Source of the DNA: Hydnum rufescens UP504
Lineage: Eukaryota > Basidiomycota > Agaricomycetes > Cantharellales > Hydnaceae
Direction: 5' to 3'
Assembly (NCBI GenBank): GCA_014904985.1
Contig: MU129154.1
Location: forward strand, 3,408 to 24,132
DNA length: 20,725 bases
Notes under the pieces: model-generated
What the model was told of the DNA's origin: nothing
Seen by the model: only the letters and a program-made list of their open reading frames with translations
Databases searched by the model: none
Made by a program: the position numbers and the translations under genes
In this document: in pieces, positions 1-10,585 of the stretch
How positions within the stretch are numbered: position 1 is the first letter of the stretch
Layout of the letters: the number at the start of each line of letters is the position of its first letter

Positions 1-954
1 CCGTGCGTCTGCATCTGAGTTAAATAGGCTCAAGAAGGATAAATGGGTCAATATTCAGCTGAACCTCTGTGCACTTTGTGAGCAACTTCTGAAGAAGCTG
101 AGGGCTAGGAAGTTCGAGCTTGCCACATTGGACCGCGCGAACTCGAGTTGCATCTTGGACCAGAAGACAAAGGCCCATGTCGAGAAAGCTGTGAAAAACC
201 GATCCGGTGGGATTGAGGCCACTGTAAAGAAATACAATGCAAGGCTAAAGGAACTGGTTGTGCTTAGGGGAAGGGGAGGTATTCGGAGAGATGCATACAT
301 TCCGCCGATGCTCACAATGGATGGCCTGTACAAGCTGGATGTGGATCAAGATATATGGGAAGATTCTCGAGGCGATATTGTGGATTTCCCAGATGGAGTT
401 GTGCCCCTTGGTTGGCAGATCCCTCAGTCAAAGAAGGTATCCGGATCTCACAGGAGGTGGCCAGCTGCCAGCAGGAGCTTGAGAGGTGCAAGGGTGAGCA
501 TGCCAACCTTCAGACATGGTTCCATGAAGAGTATTCAGCTGCAATGGACCTCTTCATGGGATCCAAGGATGAAGATGTCTCGTATTTTGGGCTTCTGCGG
601 GCACACCAACTGTATGACTGGATGACAGCTTGGAAAAAGGACATAGTCCAAGTGCCCATTGCTCCTGGTGCTCCAAGTTGGGACTCAGTTCGAATGCCTT
701 TGGCACTACATCAACATTATGGTGTTCGGTCTAATGTCCGAGTGCAATTGGAACAAGAATATTTAGTTGCCACTACAACCCCGCCATGCCCAGACCATAA
801 TTCTCAAAGTAGAAGGAATCTTGATGATTTTGATGCAAGTTCAGATGATGACTCGGAGGGTGGTGAGCTGGAGGAGTTCTTTGAGCTGGAGGAAGCTGGT
901 TTGATAGCCGCAGTGGACCAAGCAATTGTAGAACTAGATTTGGATTCAGAATAA
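1..954 (+). pseudogene. KDZ transposase, C-terminal fragment with one frameshift (5' end outside window)
   Basis: The frame is open from base 2 and ends at TAA 952-954. It resembles the C-terminal region of basidiomycete KDZ DNA transposases: a helical basic stretch (KLRARKFELATLD), then GLYKLDVDQDIWED, then a helical segment with LQTWFHEEYSAA and an acidic tail (DDDSEGGELEEFFELEEAG). It aligns without gaps over about 41 residues to the reverse-strand transposase at 6.5-6.7 kb (WVNIQL...ILDQK against WYDALV...ILDHK), so the two copies are diverged homologues. The catalytic core would lie upstream of the window. The frame changes by one base near 436-437 in AAGAAGG (before: GWQIPQSKK; after: GIRISQEVASC), which reads as a 1-nt loss. 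It sits head-to-tail with the gene that follows. KDZ family assignment is secure; whether this copy and its neighbour form one element is inference. Confidence 0.85.
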
Positions 955-1189
955 TATTTCCTTTAACCATGTAAATGCTTTGCATAATAAAATGTCTCAT
1001 CTGCACTACAGTAAAGCATTGCAGAATTCTACAAGTTCCAAAGTTGATCTCAAATTGATCTCAAATTGAGCTCAAACCCGACTCTTTTGCTATCAAATAC
1101 TCTTTTGATCACTTTTTGATATCAAACATAATACAAGCCTATCAGGCACTATACAGATATCAAAATGACATACCTTTTAAGGCCCCTAA
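955..1189. other. AT-rich spacer between KDZ 3' end and the next gene
   Basis: No supported coding sequence. Short reiterated motifs (GATCTCAAATT twice near 1045-1065; GATATCAAA near 1116) are seen. Any promoter or first exon of the following gene should lie here or slightly downstream. An ATG at 1165 opens a different frame through the minisatellite and is not supported by homology. Confidence 0.5.
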
Positions 1190-1297
1190 GACTGTCTGAC
1201 CAGCCTGTCGGCATCTACTGTTCATCCAACATCTCCCACATCTGCTGTTCACTCTACCTTTGCGGGCCATTCCACCCCCGCCATTCATTCAGTATCT

Positions 1298-1575
1298 ACA
1301 CTTCCTTCAAAGTCCGCAATTCGTTTGACATCCGCAATTCGTTTGATGCCCACAATTCCTTTGACGTCTGCATGTCCTTCGACACTCACAATTCCTTCGA
1401 CGTCTATGATCCCTTCAATGTCTATGATTCCTTCAGTGTCTATGGTTCCTTCAGCATCTATGGTTCCTTCAGTGTCTACAGTTCCTTCAGCATCTGCGAT
1501 CTTGTCGGCATCCACAATCTCTTCGGCATCCATGGTCCCTTCGACATCTGGAGTCCCTTCGACATCTGCCAATGC
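1298..1575 (+). repeat. 18-bp coding minisatellite (Pro-Ser-x-Ser-x-Ile/Val)
   Basis: About 14-15 imperfect tandem copies of an 18-nt unit, typical unit CCTTCAGTGTCTATGGTT. Because the period is a multiple of three, all forward frames and one reverse frame stay open. In the frame that continues into the recognisable protein it encodes PSxSx(I/V) hexapeptides, forming a low-complexity Pro/Ser/Thr N-terminal segment. Units differ mainly by TCG/TCA, ACG/ATG-type changes. Confidence 0.85.
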
Positions 1576-3329
1576 CCCCTTCAAGTCTAGAACTACAACA
1601 GGTGCCAACTTCATCACTAGGTTTGCACAGGCAGCTCTAGATCAAGATGTCAATTGGAGTCAAGATGTTGATAGTGGATTGGAGTTCATTACCCCATCTG
1701 ACTCAGAAGACTCTAACAATGAGCACTTTGATGATGTATTTGGCAAAGAAGACGAGAACGGGAATGTTCGATCAGCACACACCCGAACCACAGGGAAGCA
1801 ATGCCAGAAGCCAAGGACCAAGTCAAACCATCCTCACATTCCCAACATCAAAGCAGAACTTGCCAATCTTCAGGCCCAGGAAGGCATCCGGGACGATCAG
1901 CTACGCGATGATAACAATTCAACTGCCGATATCCTCCCTAATGTCTTGACTCTCAAAGATGGTCCATTGTCGCTGGACCAACGGAAGATGTGTGAACTGA
2001 TTTAGGGCCAATTCATGAAGGCTGTGGATTTTCTGGCGCAAAAATGGCAAGTCAAGCCCAGTAGGATTCTTGCCAAGGCGGGCCATGTGGCATCGGTCCC
2101 ACCCTCTCGAACTGAAAATCTATGGAATGCATTCTTGAGTTCTGAAAAGGATAATTGGCCTACAGATGGTACGAATCTCCTATTCACGCTAAGTAGTGGC
2201 TAATATATGAGTTTGACAGAACCGTTGAAAGCTTGGAATGTGCAAATGAAAGTTAAATACGCAACACTATTTGAAGGTCTAAACAAGAATGAGGCTGCGG
2301 CCAAAAAAGACAGTCTCCTAAAAGGTTTACAGGAGAAGAGAGGTATTCGAGACTTTGAACAAGCAGAAGAAGGCTGGTGGGGAGCGATAATGGCTCAAAA
2401 TGCAAATTCGATAAAAAAACAGGCATGTAGACCTGTCATAGATGCCTTAACCATACGGGCTCCATCACTGATACAGTATGTAGGCCTTACATTTGGACGC
2501 ATTCTCGAACATCGCAATGATTACATTTCTTATCAATCGAGACTTTCAAGATGGATATGCCACAGCACAGAACTGCACGATTACCAGATCGCCTGAGATT
2601 ACGCAAGCACTTGACCCATTCAAGGCTAATATTCTTAAGACACTCCATGATGCTGTACGAACCACAAAGTATGTCCCGTTCTCTTTAGTCGACTGGTTAT
2701 GGTGCAAATTGAGGGCAATCCAGTACTCTGAAAACAACGAACTCTGGGGAAATTGAACCCGAGCAACTAGTCGAAGAGAAGAAACACAAGGCATTGATGA
2801 ACCGAGACACTGCTCATGCTGCTCTGTCAGCATTTATGAAACCAATTCTAGGTATTTAATGATTCCTTTTTGTTGCGAGTCGCAATGATTATAGCAATTT
2901 CTTCAGAACCCCATGGCATCAGCATCCTGAATTCCCGGGATGGCACCAAATGGGCATTTCCTATGAAGCAGCTAGGTCTTAAACTTTGCGCAAAGGAGCT
3001 GACCTTGGTGGGCTGGCCTGATGACCTGCGAGTTCCAACTCCAAATCAATCTGAGTACTCGAAGGACAAGTTGGTGCCATTCATCAATAATTGTGCATTC
3101 AGCTCAACATGCCACCTCCACATTCGCAAATGGAATTCTGGTGAGTGTTTTGTATCTACCTCCAATCCATTGATTTGTCTGAAATAAGATTGCTAGTGGC
3201 CAAGGATCCTGATGTGTTGACCAATACCCACTCATCGAGAACAATAAAGGAGAGACTCTTCTGCGCATCTGCGATATTCAACCATGGCTCCCCAAGAAAT
3301 CTGGCACATGTAAACAAGACAAGAAGGCG

Positions 3330-3610
3330 AAAACAAAGCTTCATTCTGATTCTGACTCGAATCCCTCTCACAGTAATTCACCCTCAATGTTGCATTCGCA
3401 GAGGCAACAGCAAGCACGATGATCCTGGTCCCACTCCTGTTCGCACCAGCAGAACAATACTTCGTCCTGTTGGCGCTCTCGTTCACACTCTCACTCTCAC
3501 ACCTGCTCTCATTCCCGCTCTCATTCCTGCTCTTGCACCCGATATCGTTCTCATTCTCAACCTACTCTTCAACCTCAGTCTCAACCTCAAAGTGATCCAG
3601 GGCAACAGCC
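3330..3610 (+). repeat. Ser-Arg/His/Cys-rich low-complexity coding tract
   Basis: In the reading frame shared with the exon starting at 3205, codons for Ser alternate with CGY, CAY or TGY codons, giving SRSHSHSHTCSHSRSHSCSC near 3472-3530, flanked by Ser/Asp and Gln/Pro-rich stretches (SDSDSNPSHSNSPS; QPQSQPQ). Arg, His and Cys here are the codon set linked by CpG transitions of CGY, so the ancestral tract was probably an SR/RS-type domain. It contains the TGA at 3420 (after a surviving CGA) and precedes the paired TGAs at 3612 and 3618. Confidence 0.6.
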
Positions 3611-4544
3611 ATGACCATGACCAAGAGGTGCCATGGTGGCACACAATGTCCGATCTGTAGCCTCTACCACCACGTCTTCCACCCGATCTGCCAAGCCATT
3701 ATTGTCTCACACTCTGTATTCAAAATCAAGAAATCTGGTCGGAGCAGGGAATTCACATAGTGCAACCAAGCCGCTCCCTGCCTCAGTGCCGAATAGGACA
3801 CGAGTTACCTCATCTTCAGGTGCAGGTAGTGGTACTGGGAACTCTGGTGCACTTGATTCAAAACTGTCAGTCTTGACAACAATGGCATGTTCATCTCTAA
3901 TTGAAAAATCCACTTTGAGCCACCCGCACAATATACAAGATTCTACTTATGGTTTACCCTCGATCTCAGAGGGTAGTGAGCCCGATTTTAGAGACCCTGA
4001 TGTTGGGGATAATCACCTGCCGCCCGAGCCTCTTCATCGTGAAGATCTACGCTATGGCCAGCGAAACCCACCTCAACCTAAGTATTGATCAAGTCACTGC
4101 CTCTCATGTATCGTATTTGTACTTATAGAGATTTCCATCCTGCTCTAGCTCTACCACAATTGATGACTCCGATAACTTGTCAAATAAAGAATGGATTGAT
4201 GATTGAGGTTTGCCATCTTTCGAAGATGCTGCTCAAGGGGACTACTCTGAGGAAAATTATTATCTGATGGAGTTTGAAAACAAAACCTCATCATCTCCCA
4301 ATAATACTGATGATGGCGATTCGCAATACTATGAGGATGAAGCAAGTGTCTCTCGTGACTGGGCCTCTGGACGTACATCTCTCCGTGAGTCCCAAGAAGC
4401 ATCTCACTACAAGTCCCACAAGCCTTTGCACCACGGGACTCACAAACCTTCACGTGATGAGTCTCATGAACCCTCTCATCATGAGTCTCATGAACGTCGC
4501 AAATTTCATCATGAGTCTCGCGAACCTCTTCACAAACCACCTCC

Positions 4545-5075
4545 GAAACCTCCTTGCTGCAAGTCTCACAAACCTCCTCCTCACGAGTCTCGCGAACTTC
4601 CTCCTCGCAAGTCTCACGAACCTCCTCCTTGCGAGTCTCATGAACTTCCTCCTTGTGAGTCTTGCGAACTTCCTCCTTGCGAGTCTCATGAACTTCCTCC
4701 TCACAAGTCTTGCGAACTTCCTCCTCATGAGTCTCACGAACCTCCTCCTTGTGAGTCTCGCGAACCTCCTCACAAGTCTCACGAATCTCCTAGCAAACTT
4801 CATTGTGGGTCCCATGAATCTCATGGAGTTCGTTGTGAGTCTCGCAAACCTCCTCGTGAAGTTCATCATGACTCTTGTGAACCTCTTTGGGAGCCTCGTG
4901 AACCTCCTCATCAGTCTCATGAACCTCCTCGTGAAGCTCATTGTGAGTCTCGCCAGCCTCCTCATGAATTTCGTCATGAGTCTCCTTATGAACTTCATCG
5001 CGACTCTCGCCAACCTCACGAACTTCCCCATGAGTCTCAATCTCATGAACCTCATTGCAAGTCTCACAAACCTCG
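4545..5075 (+). repeat. 24-bp coding minisatellite (ESHELPPC units), degenerating downstream
   Basis: Between about 4560 and 4770 there are 8-9 tandem units of 24 nt encoding [EK]S[RHC]E[LP]PP[CRH]; beyond about 4780 the units become irregular (mixed 12, 15, 18 and 24 nt) but keep GAGTCT and CCTCCT cores. The period is a multiple of three, so long open frames exist in all forward frames and on the reverse strand; only the frame carrying ESHE joins the upstream exon. Units differ mostly at CG dinucleotides (CGCGAA, CATGAA, CACGAA, TGCGAA). Confidence 0.9.
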
Positions 5076-5340
5076 TGAACTTCATTGCAAGTTGTGAAGC
5101 TTGTGCACTTCATCATGAGTCTCATGAAGTCTGTCACCCGCAGCACTACCTGCCTTCTGAATATTCCTTGCTTCAGCCCTTTCAAGAATTTTCTCCTTCC
5201 AAATGTGCCTAGTTTTAGTTTTCTTAATTAGTTGATGGAAACTTAATCTCAATGGATTGATTGTATTTCCTTTGCCCTCCCACCTTTTCCATAAGCACTT
5301 AAACTGTACATACTTTATTTACTTACATGCTGATGCTCAA

Positions 5341-5433
5341 CTGAGTCAAGTTGAGTCAAGTCAAGTTGAGTTGAGTCAAGTTGAGTCAAGCTGAGTCGAG
5401 TTGAGTCAAGTTGAGTCGAATCAAGTCAAGTTG
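5341..5433. repeat. 10-bp tandem repeat TTGAGTCAAG
   Basis: Roughly nine copies of TTGAGTCAAG with 5-bp phase slips (TCAAG). Each unit holds TGAGTCA, the AP-1/GCN4-type heptamer, though simple expansion is sufficient to explain it. Some units carry TGAGTCG in place of TGAGTCA. Confidence 0.9.
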
Positions 5434-5504
5434 CAGAGTTGCCAACTACAACAGATGAGAGAGATTTTCGTGACTTCGAGTCACAGACACTAGGCGGACC
5501 AACC

Positions 5505-5600
5505 CCTATCTGAGGATCCCATGGCCTAATTCAGGTGTCCCACAGCCTAACCCTGGGTGTCCCAAGGCCAACTTTGGGTGTCCCCAGACCAAGAATTCCA
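5505..5600. repeat. ~22-bp tandem repeat (GGTGTCCCAnGGCC core)
   Basis: Four diverged units, starting near GATCCCATGGCC, then GGTGTCCCACAGCC, GGTGTCCCAAGGCC and GGTGTCCCCAGACC, spaced 21-23 bp apart. No coding role seen. Confidence 0.75.
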
Positions 5601-5753
5601 GAGTTTGAGCTGAGTCGCAGAAACACTAGTTTGTCAGTGCCATATTCCATCCGACCTCGAACTTGGGGAGCCATCTAAACCTGACTTTGTTCCAATACAA
5701 TGGAATGCGACATTGATTTTATTATCTCTCAAATCCAGACACAACGCAAGACT

Positions 5754-8700
5754 CTATTCGGATTCATAGGTATTTACAGAGTCATCAGAGCAGATGTCAT
5801 GTTGACTGCATTCTTCGTCATCGTCTATTTTCCTGAGCACCTCAGAGGTGACTGCTAGAATTTCACATTGTTCAATGCAATCTTCACCGTCTGAATCAAG
5901 CTCGTGTGTCAAACCTTCGGGAAAGGGTGTAGACAGAGTGTGGACATGTGTGACATCTGCATGTATGCTATTCAAGGCGAAAGGCATGATAGATTGTAGG
6001 TTGGAAGGGTAGGGTAGTTGAGAGAGAGAATGATCCCACAATTCTCCGAGGTTGTTGAGATCTGTGAATTTGTGTAGAAGGTGAAAGCGAAGGGCAGAAT
6101 CAGTTCCTGTAAGTGATTATAAGAATTCAAGTCAACATGTGTCATTGGAGTGCATACTGGCCTCATGGATCGCTGTCTGAATAGCATCATGCTCCTCCGC
6201 ATACCAGACATGCATGTTTGCCACCTCATGCTTGATGATGTTGAGTTCGGCATGGCAACCCTTCCAGTCTAGATATGCGATAATCACCACCCGCATGTTT
6301 TCATCTGCCAACCATCGTGGTGGCGCATGATTGTCACCTAGTCCAGCCTCAAGAATATGCAAACCCTTCCAGATAGCACCATCAATGTCAAGAGAGAACA
6401 ATCCCTTTCGGTCAAGCTTTTCTGGACAGATCGCGCCTCGAGGGGCATCATCCCAAGCGTCTAGCATACGTTCAATTTCTTTATTGAGTTGGTCAAGGCA
6501 GCATACAATGGCAGGTTGTTGCTTCTTGTCCGCTTTCGCCTCATGAATTCAGGCTTTGTGATCTATTGGCGGTTCTTGGTATCAGATCAAGTTGATGGGC
6601 CTGAACCATTGTATGCACCAAGGATATGGCTGCGGTAATCTTCAATGCATTGAGTAATCATAAATTTATGACTGATTAAAGCAGCCATGAGGCACTGGTA
6701 GTGAGCGCGAGCACGAACAAGTGCATCATACCATTGCGAAGACTTGATCTTTTCGAGATCACCTCGCATCATCTTACCATGAAGTAACAAATCATATTCT
6801 TTTTTCGCAAGCTGTGATTCGACCCATTCTAATGATGATTGCAGTTGATCTAAGCGATCAAGTAATTCGACGCAGTCAGGGGATGAGGGATCATGCAGAA
6901 GTATAGATGCTTGTTGACTTGAAGTAAGTGTAATCTGTTGTCAGAGAGTGGTACAAGTCCATAGGAGGTTGAGTATAGATTCGATTGTCTTCATCCCTGC
7001 ATCCTTTTCGGGGACTAAGTTGCCCAATGTCAGTAAATTTATCTGGAGAAACAGATTTAACACACAAGGTGGCTCAGCCTGCTGTGTGGACAACTGCTTG
7101 GCCCATGCAGTTTGGATCTTGTCAATTGGAATCCCTAGTCTGTCCAGAGCACCCTCTGCTTCATCTAATTTAGCAACTGTGTCATCAAAGCACCATTTCT
7201 GATGGCTTGCAAGCTTGCGCAGGTTTTGTCCATCGATATATGCTTGTTTGGTATTTATCACGAACAATCGGCGATAGAACTGTATGGTCATAGAAGACTT
7301 AGTATTCAGTATTGTAAAGGAGTGGGAGACTTACACCTGAAATATGACATGTTGGAATGACACCATTTAGTAAATTCCACTCTCTCTCACATCCTTCACC
7401 ATCAGTGCAACTGAACTCGGGATTTTTGTATGGGTGGTATGACAATTGGCACAGCCATTGATGACCATACAAGTGAAAAATGGGCGTGGCAAATTTGAGA
7501 CGCAGCAGACAATGGGGCAACAGTTGCCACTGAGGGCTGATAGTCAATACGATGGTATAGGTTGATTGGAGTGAATCCCACATACCCATTCCATTTCTCG
7601 ATGCAAAGTGCATATTACATCATAAAAAAAACCAATGGTAAATGACTCAGGTAGCTCCCTAAGAAGCCGTTGCATCATAGCAAGCATAAAATATCGTTTT
7701 TCACCATTTGGACCCATGTTGATGAACCAAAGGACGCAGTCATGTCGGCAAACCAAGACAATAAGGCCCTTGTCTGAGAATTCTTTTGTTATTTTGATGT
7801 GATAATCTTTAGCCGCAAGGTATGAATCCTCACAGCGATCAATGACATCATTAATGACTGCCATTCCCCTTTCTCGAATGTTGGTAGAGCGATTCGGATT
7901 TTTAGACTTTCCTGCTGCCTTGGTCTCCATGTAATATTTGCTCATAGCTGATGTCTCACTCATTGAGAGAAATAGATCACATGGTGTCCTGAAGGCATAA
8001 TCTTGTGTTCCATGCCTATCATGTTGCCATCATTGAGTGGCACAACCATCGCCAGCAACAAATACACTGGGTCTGAGGAAACAAAGGTCCAGATCTCGTC
8101 ATGGGAATTTATCGAGAATGAACAAGTACATACTGGCCATCCTTAGGATACTGTGTCCCCCCAAAACACGCTGGGCAGCGATATTGAAGGTAAATGCTGG
8201 GTCGAGTGTCGTTGGTCATTGGTTTGTGGTTTTCTGGATCTGTGTGATACGATCACATGAAAGGATTGGCGGCTAGATCTTCTAATGTAGGCATTGAATA
8301 TGGGGGTAAGGGTGATAGAGGGGGGGCTGATAGATGCGAGGATAGAGAGGGGCCAGATGACAAGGGCACAGATGGTGATGGACAAGACAAGGGACAAGAC
8401 AATGAGGGAGCAGATGGGAAGGGCACAGATCCAGATCCCAAAGAACCAGATGCCAAGGGGCTCGACAAGGGGTCCGACAACGAGGGGCTAGATGACGAGG
8501 GGCTGGATGATGAGGGGCTGGACAATGAGGGGCTGGACAATGAGGGGCCGGACGACAAGGGGGACTCACAAACCATGCTGTCCAGGGGCTGACTCAGGGG
8601 TGCACTCGCCTGTTTGCTCTTTTTCACTAAGATGATGGCATTGTTCACAACTTCCTCCATAGAACTAAGTAAGATGTTGTAATATCGAAGTGCTTTTCCA

Positions 8701-9869
8701 AAGCACTGTCATAGCGTATCCTACGAAGGAGATATTAAGATAGAGTAAAGGTAGCTGGGTGATCTGTACCTCTCCATCTAGAACATGCCCTCGTTTGTGC
8801 AAAAATATCTGCAGTGCGCTTGTCCACCCATGGATGTTAGGCTGCTCGACTCTGAAGAGGGTTGATGTGAAGTCAAGGAGGTCGAGATCAACAGCTAATG
8901 TCGGATGAACTGGTGCTGATGGGAAAAGACCAAGTTTGAGGAGAAGCATCGCAGCAGGACAGCAGCTGCAGACATTTAGAGTAATTTCATTAATACCTGT
9001 ATAGGAAGGAAGATGAGATAACGTTCATGCCACTGGAACGATCAGCCGCATGCACTTTGAGTTCGAATACACGTCACATGGAGTGTTCTTGGAGAACACC
9101 CTGCATTGCCGTTGCATGGTGGTAAACCAGCATCGAAAGACAATCCACTATCCCAGTTTGTTCCAGCAACCCGTCTGGAAAAGGGGACAATAAGGCGGGG
9201 AATGAGCTCATTCCATCGCTGCGCCAATGCTCCACAAGATGCTGAGCCACATGACTTGGGCTGCTTTGCAGGTGTAGGGGCTTCACTAACGAATAGATCA
9301 TTCAACCCATCACTCTCCAATGTTGCAATAGGGTTCCAGCTGTGATTATCATCCTGCAACAATGTAGAATCAGGACAAGTGGAGACTCCGTTATTGTGAT
9401 TTTCGGAAAGAACATCAGGGGCCAGGCCCACTGATGAGGAAACCTGGAGAGATGAACATGAATGTGGGGGAGTGTGCTTAGAACCAATCATCCTATACAG
9501 CCATGTCTTGCCTGAGTTGGCATCCCAATGTAGTCTGTGTTTTTCATGTAACCTGGGTTTCTTGGGCAATATAGGAGGTACATGAATGTCATGAGCCGGA
9601 ATCGTATTGGGTGGGATTGCAGGGCTGGATGACAGTGCTGTCATACCAATGGATGAGAAAAATGATGTTCCCATACCGACTTCTTCAAGGTCAGCTTGAC
9701 AATTGATACTGCTGGAATGATGTGGATGTTTGCGACTTGGGGGTGGGTTTGGATGGGGAGAGGAGTTTGGTAGAGAGGCAGGTGGCAATAAATCAGATGT
9801 ATTGCCGAAAAAGTTTGGGATAACGAGTGGTTCAGATACAGCACCAGGGTTTTCGGCTTTCTTCCGCAA
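5754..9869 (-). pseudogene. KDZ superfamily transposase, near-complete gene with four in-frame TGA codons
   Basis: Ten coding segments (minus strand): 9869-9056, 8996-8770, 8720-8257, 8196-8134, 8072-7586, 7529-7335, 7279-7066, 6996-6619, 6562-6158, 6106-5754. All nine introns are GT-AG, 49-69 nt, and every exon junction keeps phase, giving about 1,200 codons, normal for the family. Features in order: Ser/Pro-rich N-terminus; RWNELIPRL; Cys cluster (C..C..CSPRTLHVTC); LKLGLFPSAPVHPTLAVDLD; QCFGKALRYYNILLSS; a Ser/Pro minisatellite insert; CPACFGGTQYPKDG; GDGC with the probable first catalytic Asp; VLVCRHDCVLWF; FFYDVICTLHRE (second Asp); LYGHQWLCQLSYHP; TDGEGCEREW (catalytic Glu); coiled-coil; GLFSLDIDGAIWKGL; acidic tail. 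TGA interrupts at 8709-8711, 8030-8032, 6941-6943 and 6549-6551; the last aligns with a Lys in the copy at 1-954, so CGA (Arg) is the likely ancestor. The true start is upstream of 9869: that codon is TTG and is preceded by TGA. Confidence 0.92.
8466..8562 (-). repeat. 15-bp coding minisatellite inside the KDZ transposase
   Basis: Six to seven tandem units of about 15 bp (plus-strand unit GAGGGGCTGGACAAT) lying in the third coding segment, where they encode a Ser/Pro/Leu run (SSPSLSSPSS) between RYYNILLSS and the CPACFGG motif. The degenerate Ser/Pro stretch continues to about 8290. The antisense frames (Asp/Gly-rich) are by-products. Variation among units is again GACG/GATG/GACA. Confidence 0.85.
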
Positions 9870-10585
9870 TCATCATGGCTGCTGTGGTTTCTGCGGTTTC
9901 ATTGCTGTCAGGGGAGCTGAGGAATTCGTGAATGAAGGATTTTGAGACTACCTGGTGACATGCCTTGGGGATTGTTATGTGAACACAATGAAACTGCGGC
10001 TGCCTGGACCACACCCCCATGGGAAGCAACATGTGGGTTTGAGGAGCTGCCAGAAGGTGGTAGCGTTGATGAATTTAAGCTCGAGGGGTGTGAGACATGG
10101 AGGATATGATTTCCATCCTGTCGACCTTGTACAAGTGATGTTGGTGGCAGATGCTGAACCGTAGGCTCCCATTCAAGAGAGTTTGAGTTTCCTATCTGTT
10201 GCCAGTGGCCTAGGCTGCGTTGGGATTGGCTTTTCATCGATAGATTGCATAGGAGTTCTTATGCTCATGTGAATTGACAAGCCCGCTCCAACCATAAGGG
10301 CCCTTCAACCCCACCAGATTTCTCACTGATGGGGACTGGTAGGGAGGCGGTTGAAACAACTGACAGTATTGCTCATTCCAGAATGTCGCACATAACTAGA
10401 CTAATGAACGGAGCAACAAGCATAAGGCATAAGAGGATTTTAGACAAAGCAGAAGTGGTGCGAGTACATCGACGTTCCACGGATTTTGCCATCATTAGCA
10501 AATACAGCAAATCTCACTCAACAGCATCATCTGTAAGAAGGCTATAGAGAGTACCTATATCAGCCCGCATCTCAGACATATCCAT
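9870..10585 (-). other. 5' region of the KDZ gene: unresolved N-terminal exon(s), leader or promoter
   Basis: Low-complexity Ser/His/Asn/Gln-rich reading is open on the minus strand at 10237-9908 (ending IPQLP), compatible with a disordered N-terminal exon, but I cannot find a convincing splice to the exon at 9869. An ATG at 10585-10583 begins MDMSEMRADIGTLYSLLTDD followed by AVE and an in-frame TGA, then DLLYLLMMAKSVERR; this may be another broken first exon. No terminal inverted repeat or target-site duplication of the transposon was identified. Confidence 0.35.

Larger units (their letters stand above)
1190..5212 (+). pseudogene. KDZ-associated multi-exon gene of unknown function (possibly HMG-box-like), decayed
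   Basis: Exons proposed: ~1190-2168, 2220-2434, 2484-2851, 2907-3140, 3205-4081, 4149-5212. Introns are 2169-2219 (51 nt), 2435-2483 (weak donor), 2852-2906, 3141-3204 and 4082-4148; phases agree. Segments in order: PSxS repeats; acidic linker; helical region (QRKMCELI, FLAQKWQVKPSRIL) with SRTENLWNAFL, faintly like an HMG-box helix; ITFLINRDFQDGYATAQ; AIQYSENNELWG; MNRDTAHAALSAFMKP; DGTKWAFPMKQLGLKL; YPLIENNKGETLLRICD; Ser-Arg/His-rich tract; ESHELPPC repeats. Premature stops: TAG 2003-2005 and TGA 3210-3212, 3420-3422, 3612-3614, 3618-3620, 4204-4206. One-base frameshift near 2748 (GGGG run) and another near 5060-5100; the frame that ends at TAG 5210-5212 resumes the ESHE motif. I recall similar proteins encoded beside KDZ transposases in Agaricomycetes, but cannot verify it. 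The start codon is unresolved (first in-frame ATG 1346). Convergent with the KDZ gene at 5754-9869. Confidence 0.6.
5213..5753. other. Convergent intergenic region with two tandem arrays
   Basis: Lies between the 3' ends of the two convergent genes. No coding potential recognised. It holds the 10-bp array at 5341-5433 and the 22-bp array at about 5505-5600; the remainder (5601-5753) is unremarkable and would contain the 3' UTR of the reverse-strand transposase. Confidence 0.6.

Noticed and set aside
1285..1617. Reverse-strand ORF rich in EGT(V/I)D repeats
   Set aside because: Antisense artefact of the 18-bp minisatellite.
4274..5212. Long Leu/Asn-rich frame and antisense Arg/Phe-rich frames through the 24-bp array
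   Set aside because: The repeat period is a multiple of three, so every frame stays open; only the ESHE frame joins the upstream exon. The last 40 codons of the Leu/Asn frame are accepted as the gene's end after a frameshift.
8257..8592. Forward Asp/Gly-rich ORF
   Set aside because: Antisense of the Ser/Pro minisatellite within the KDZ exon, whose splice phases and flanking motifs support the minus strand.
6549..8711. TGA recoding (Arg or selenocysteine) to rescue the transposase
   Set aside because: No SECIS-like context was sought or seen, CGA codons still occur in the same exons, and CpG decay in non-coding repeats gives a simpler explanation.
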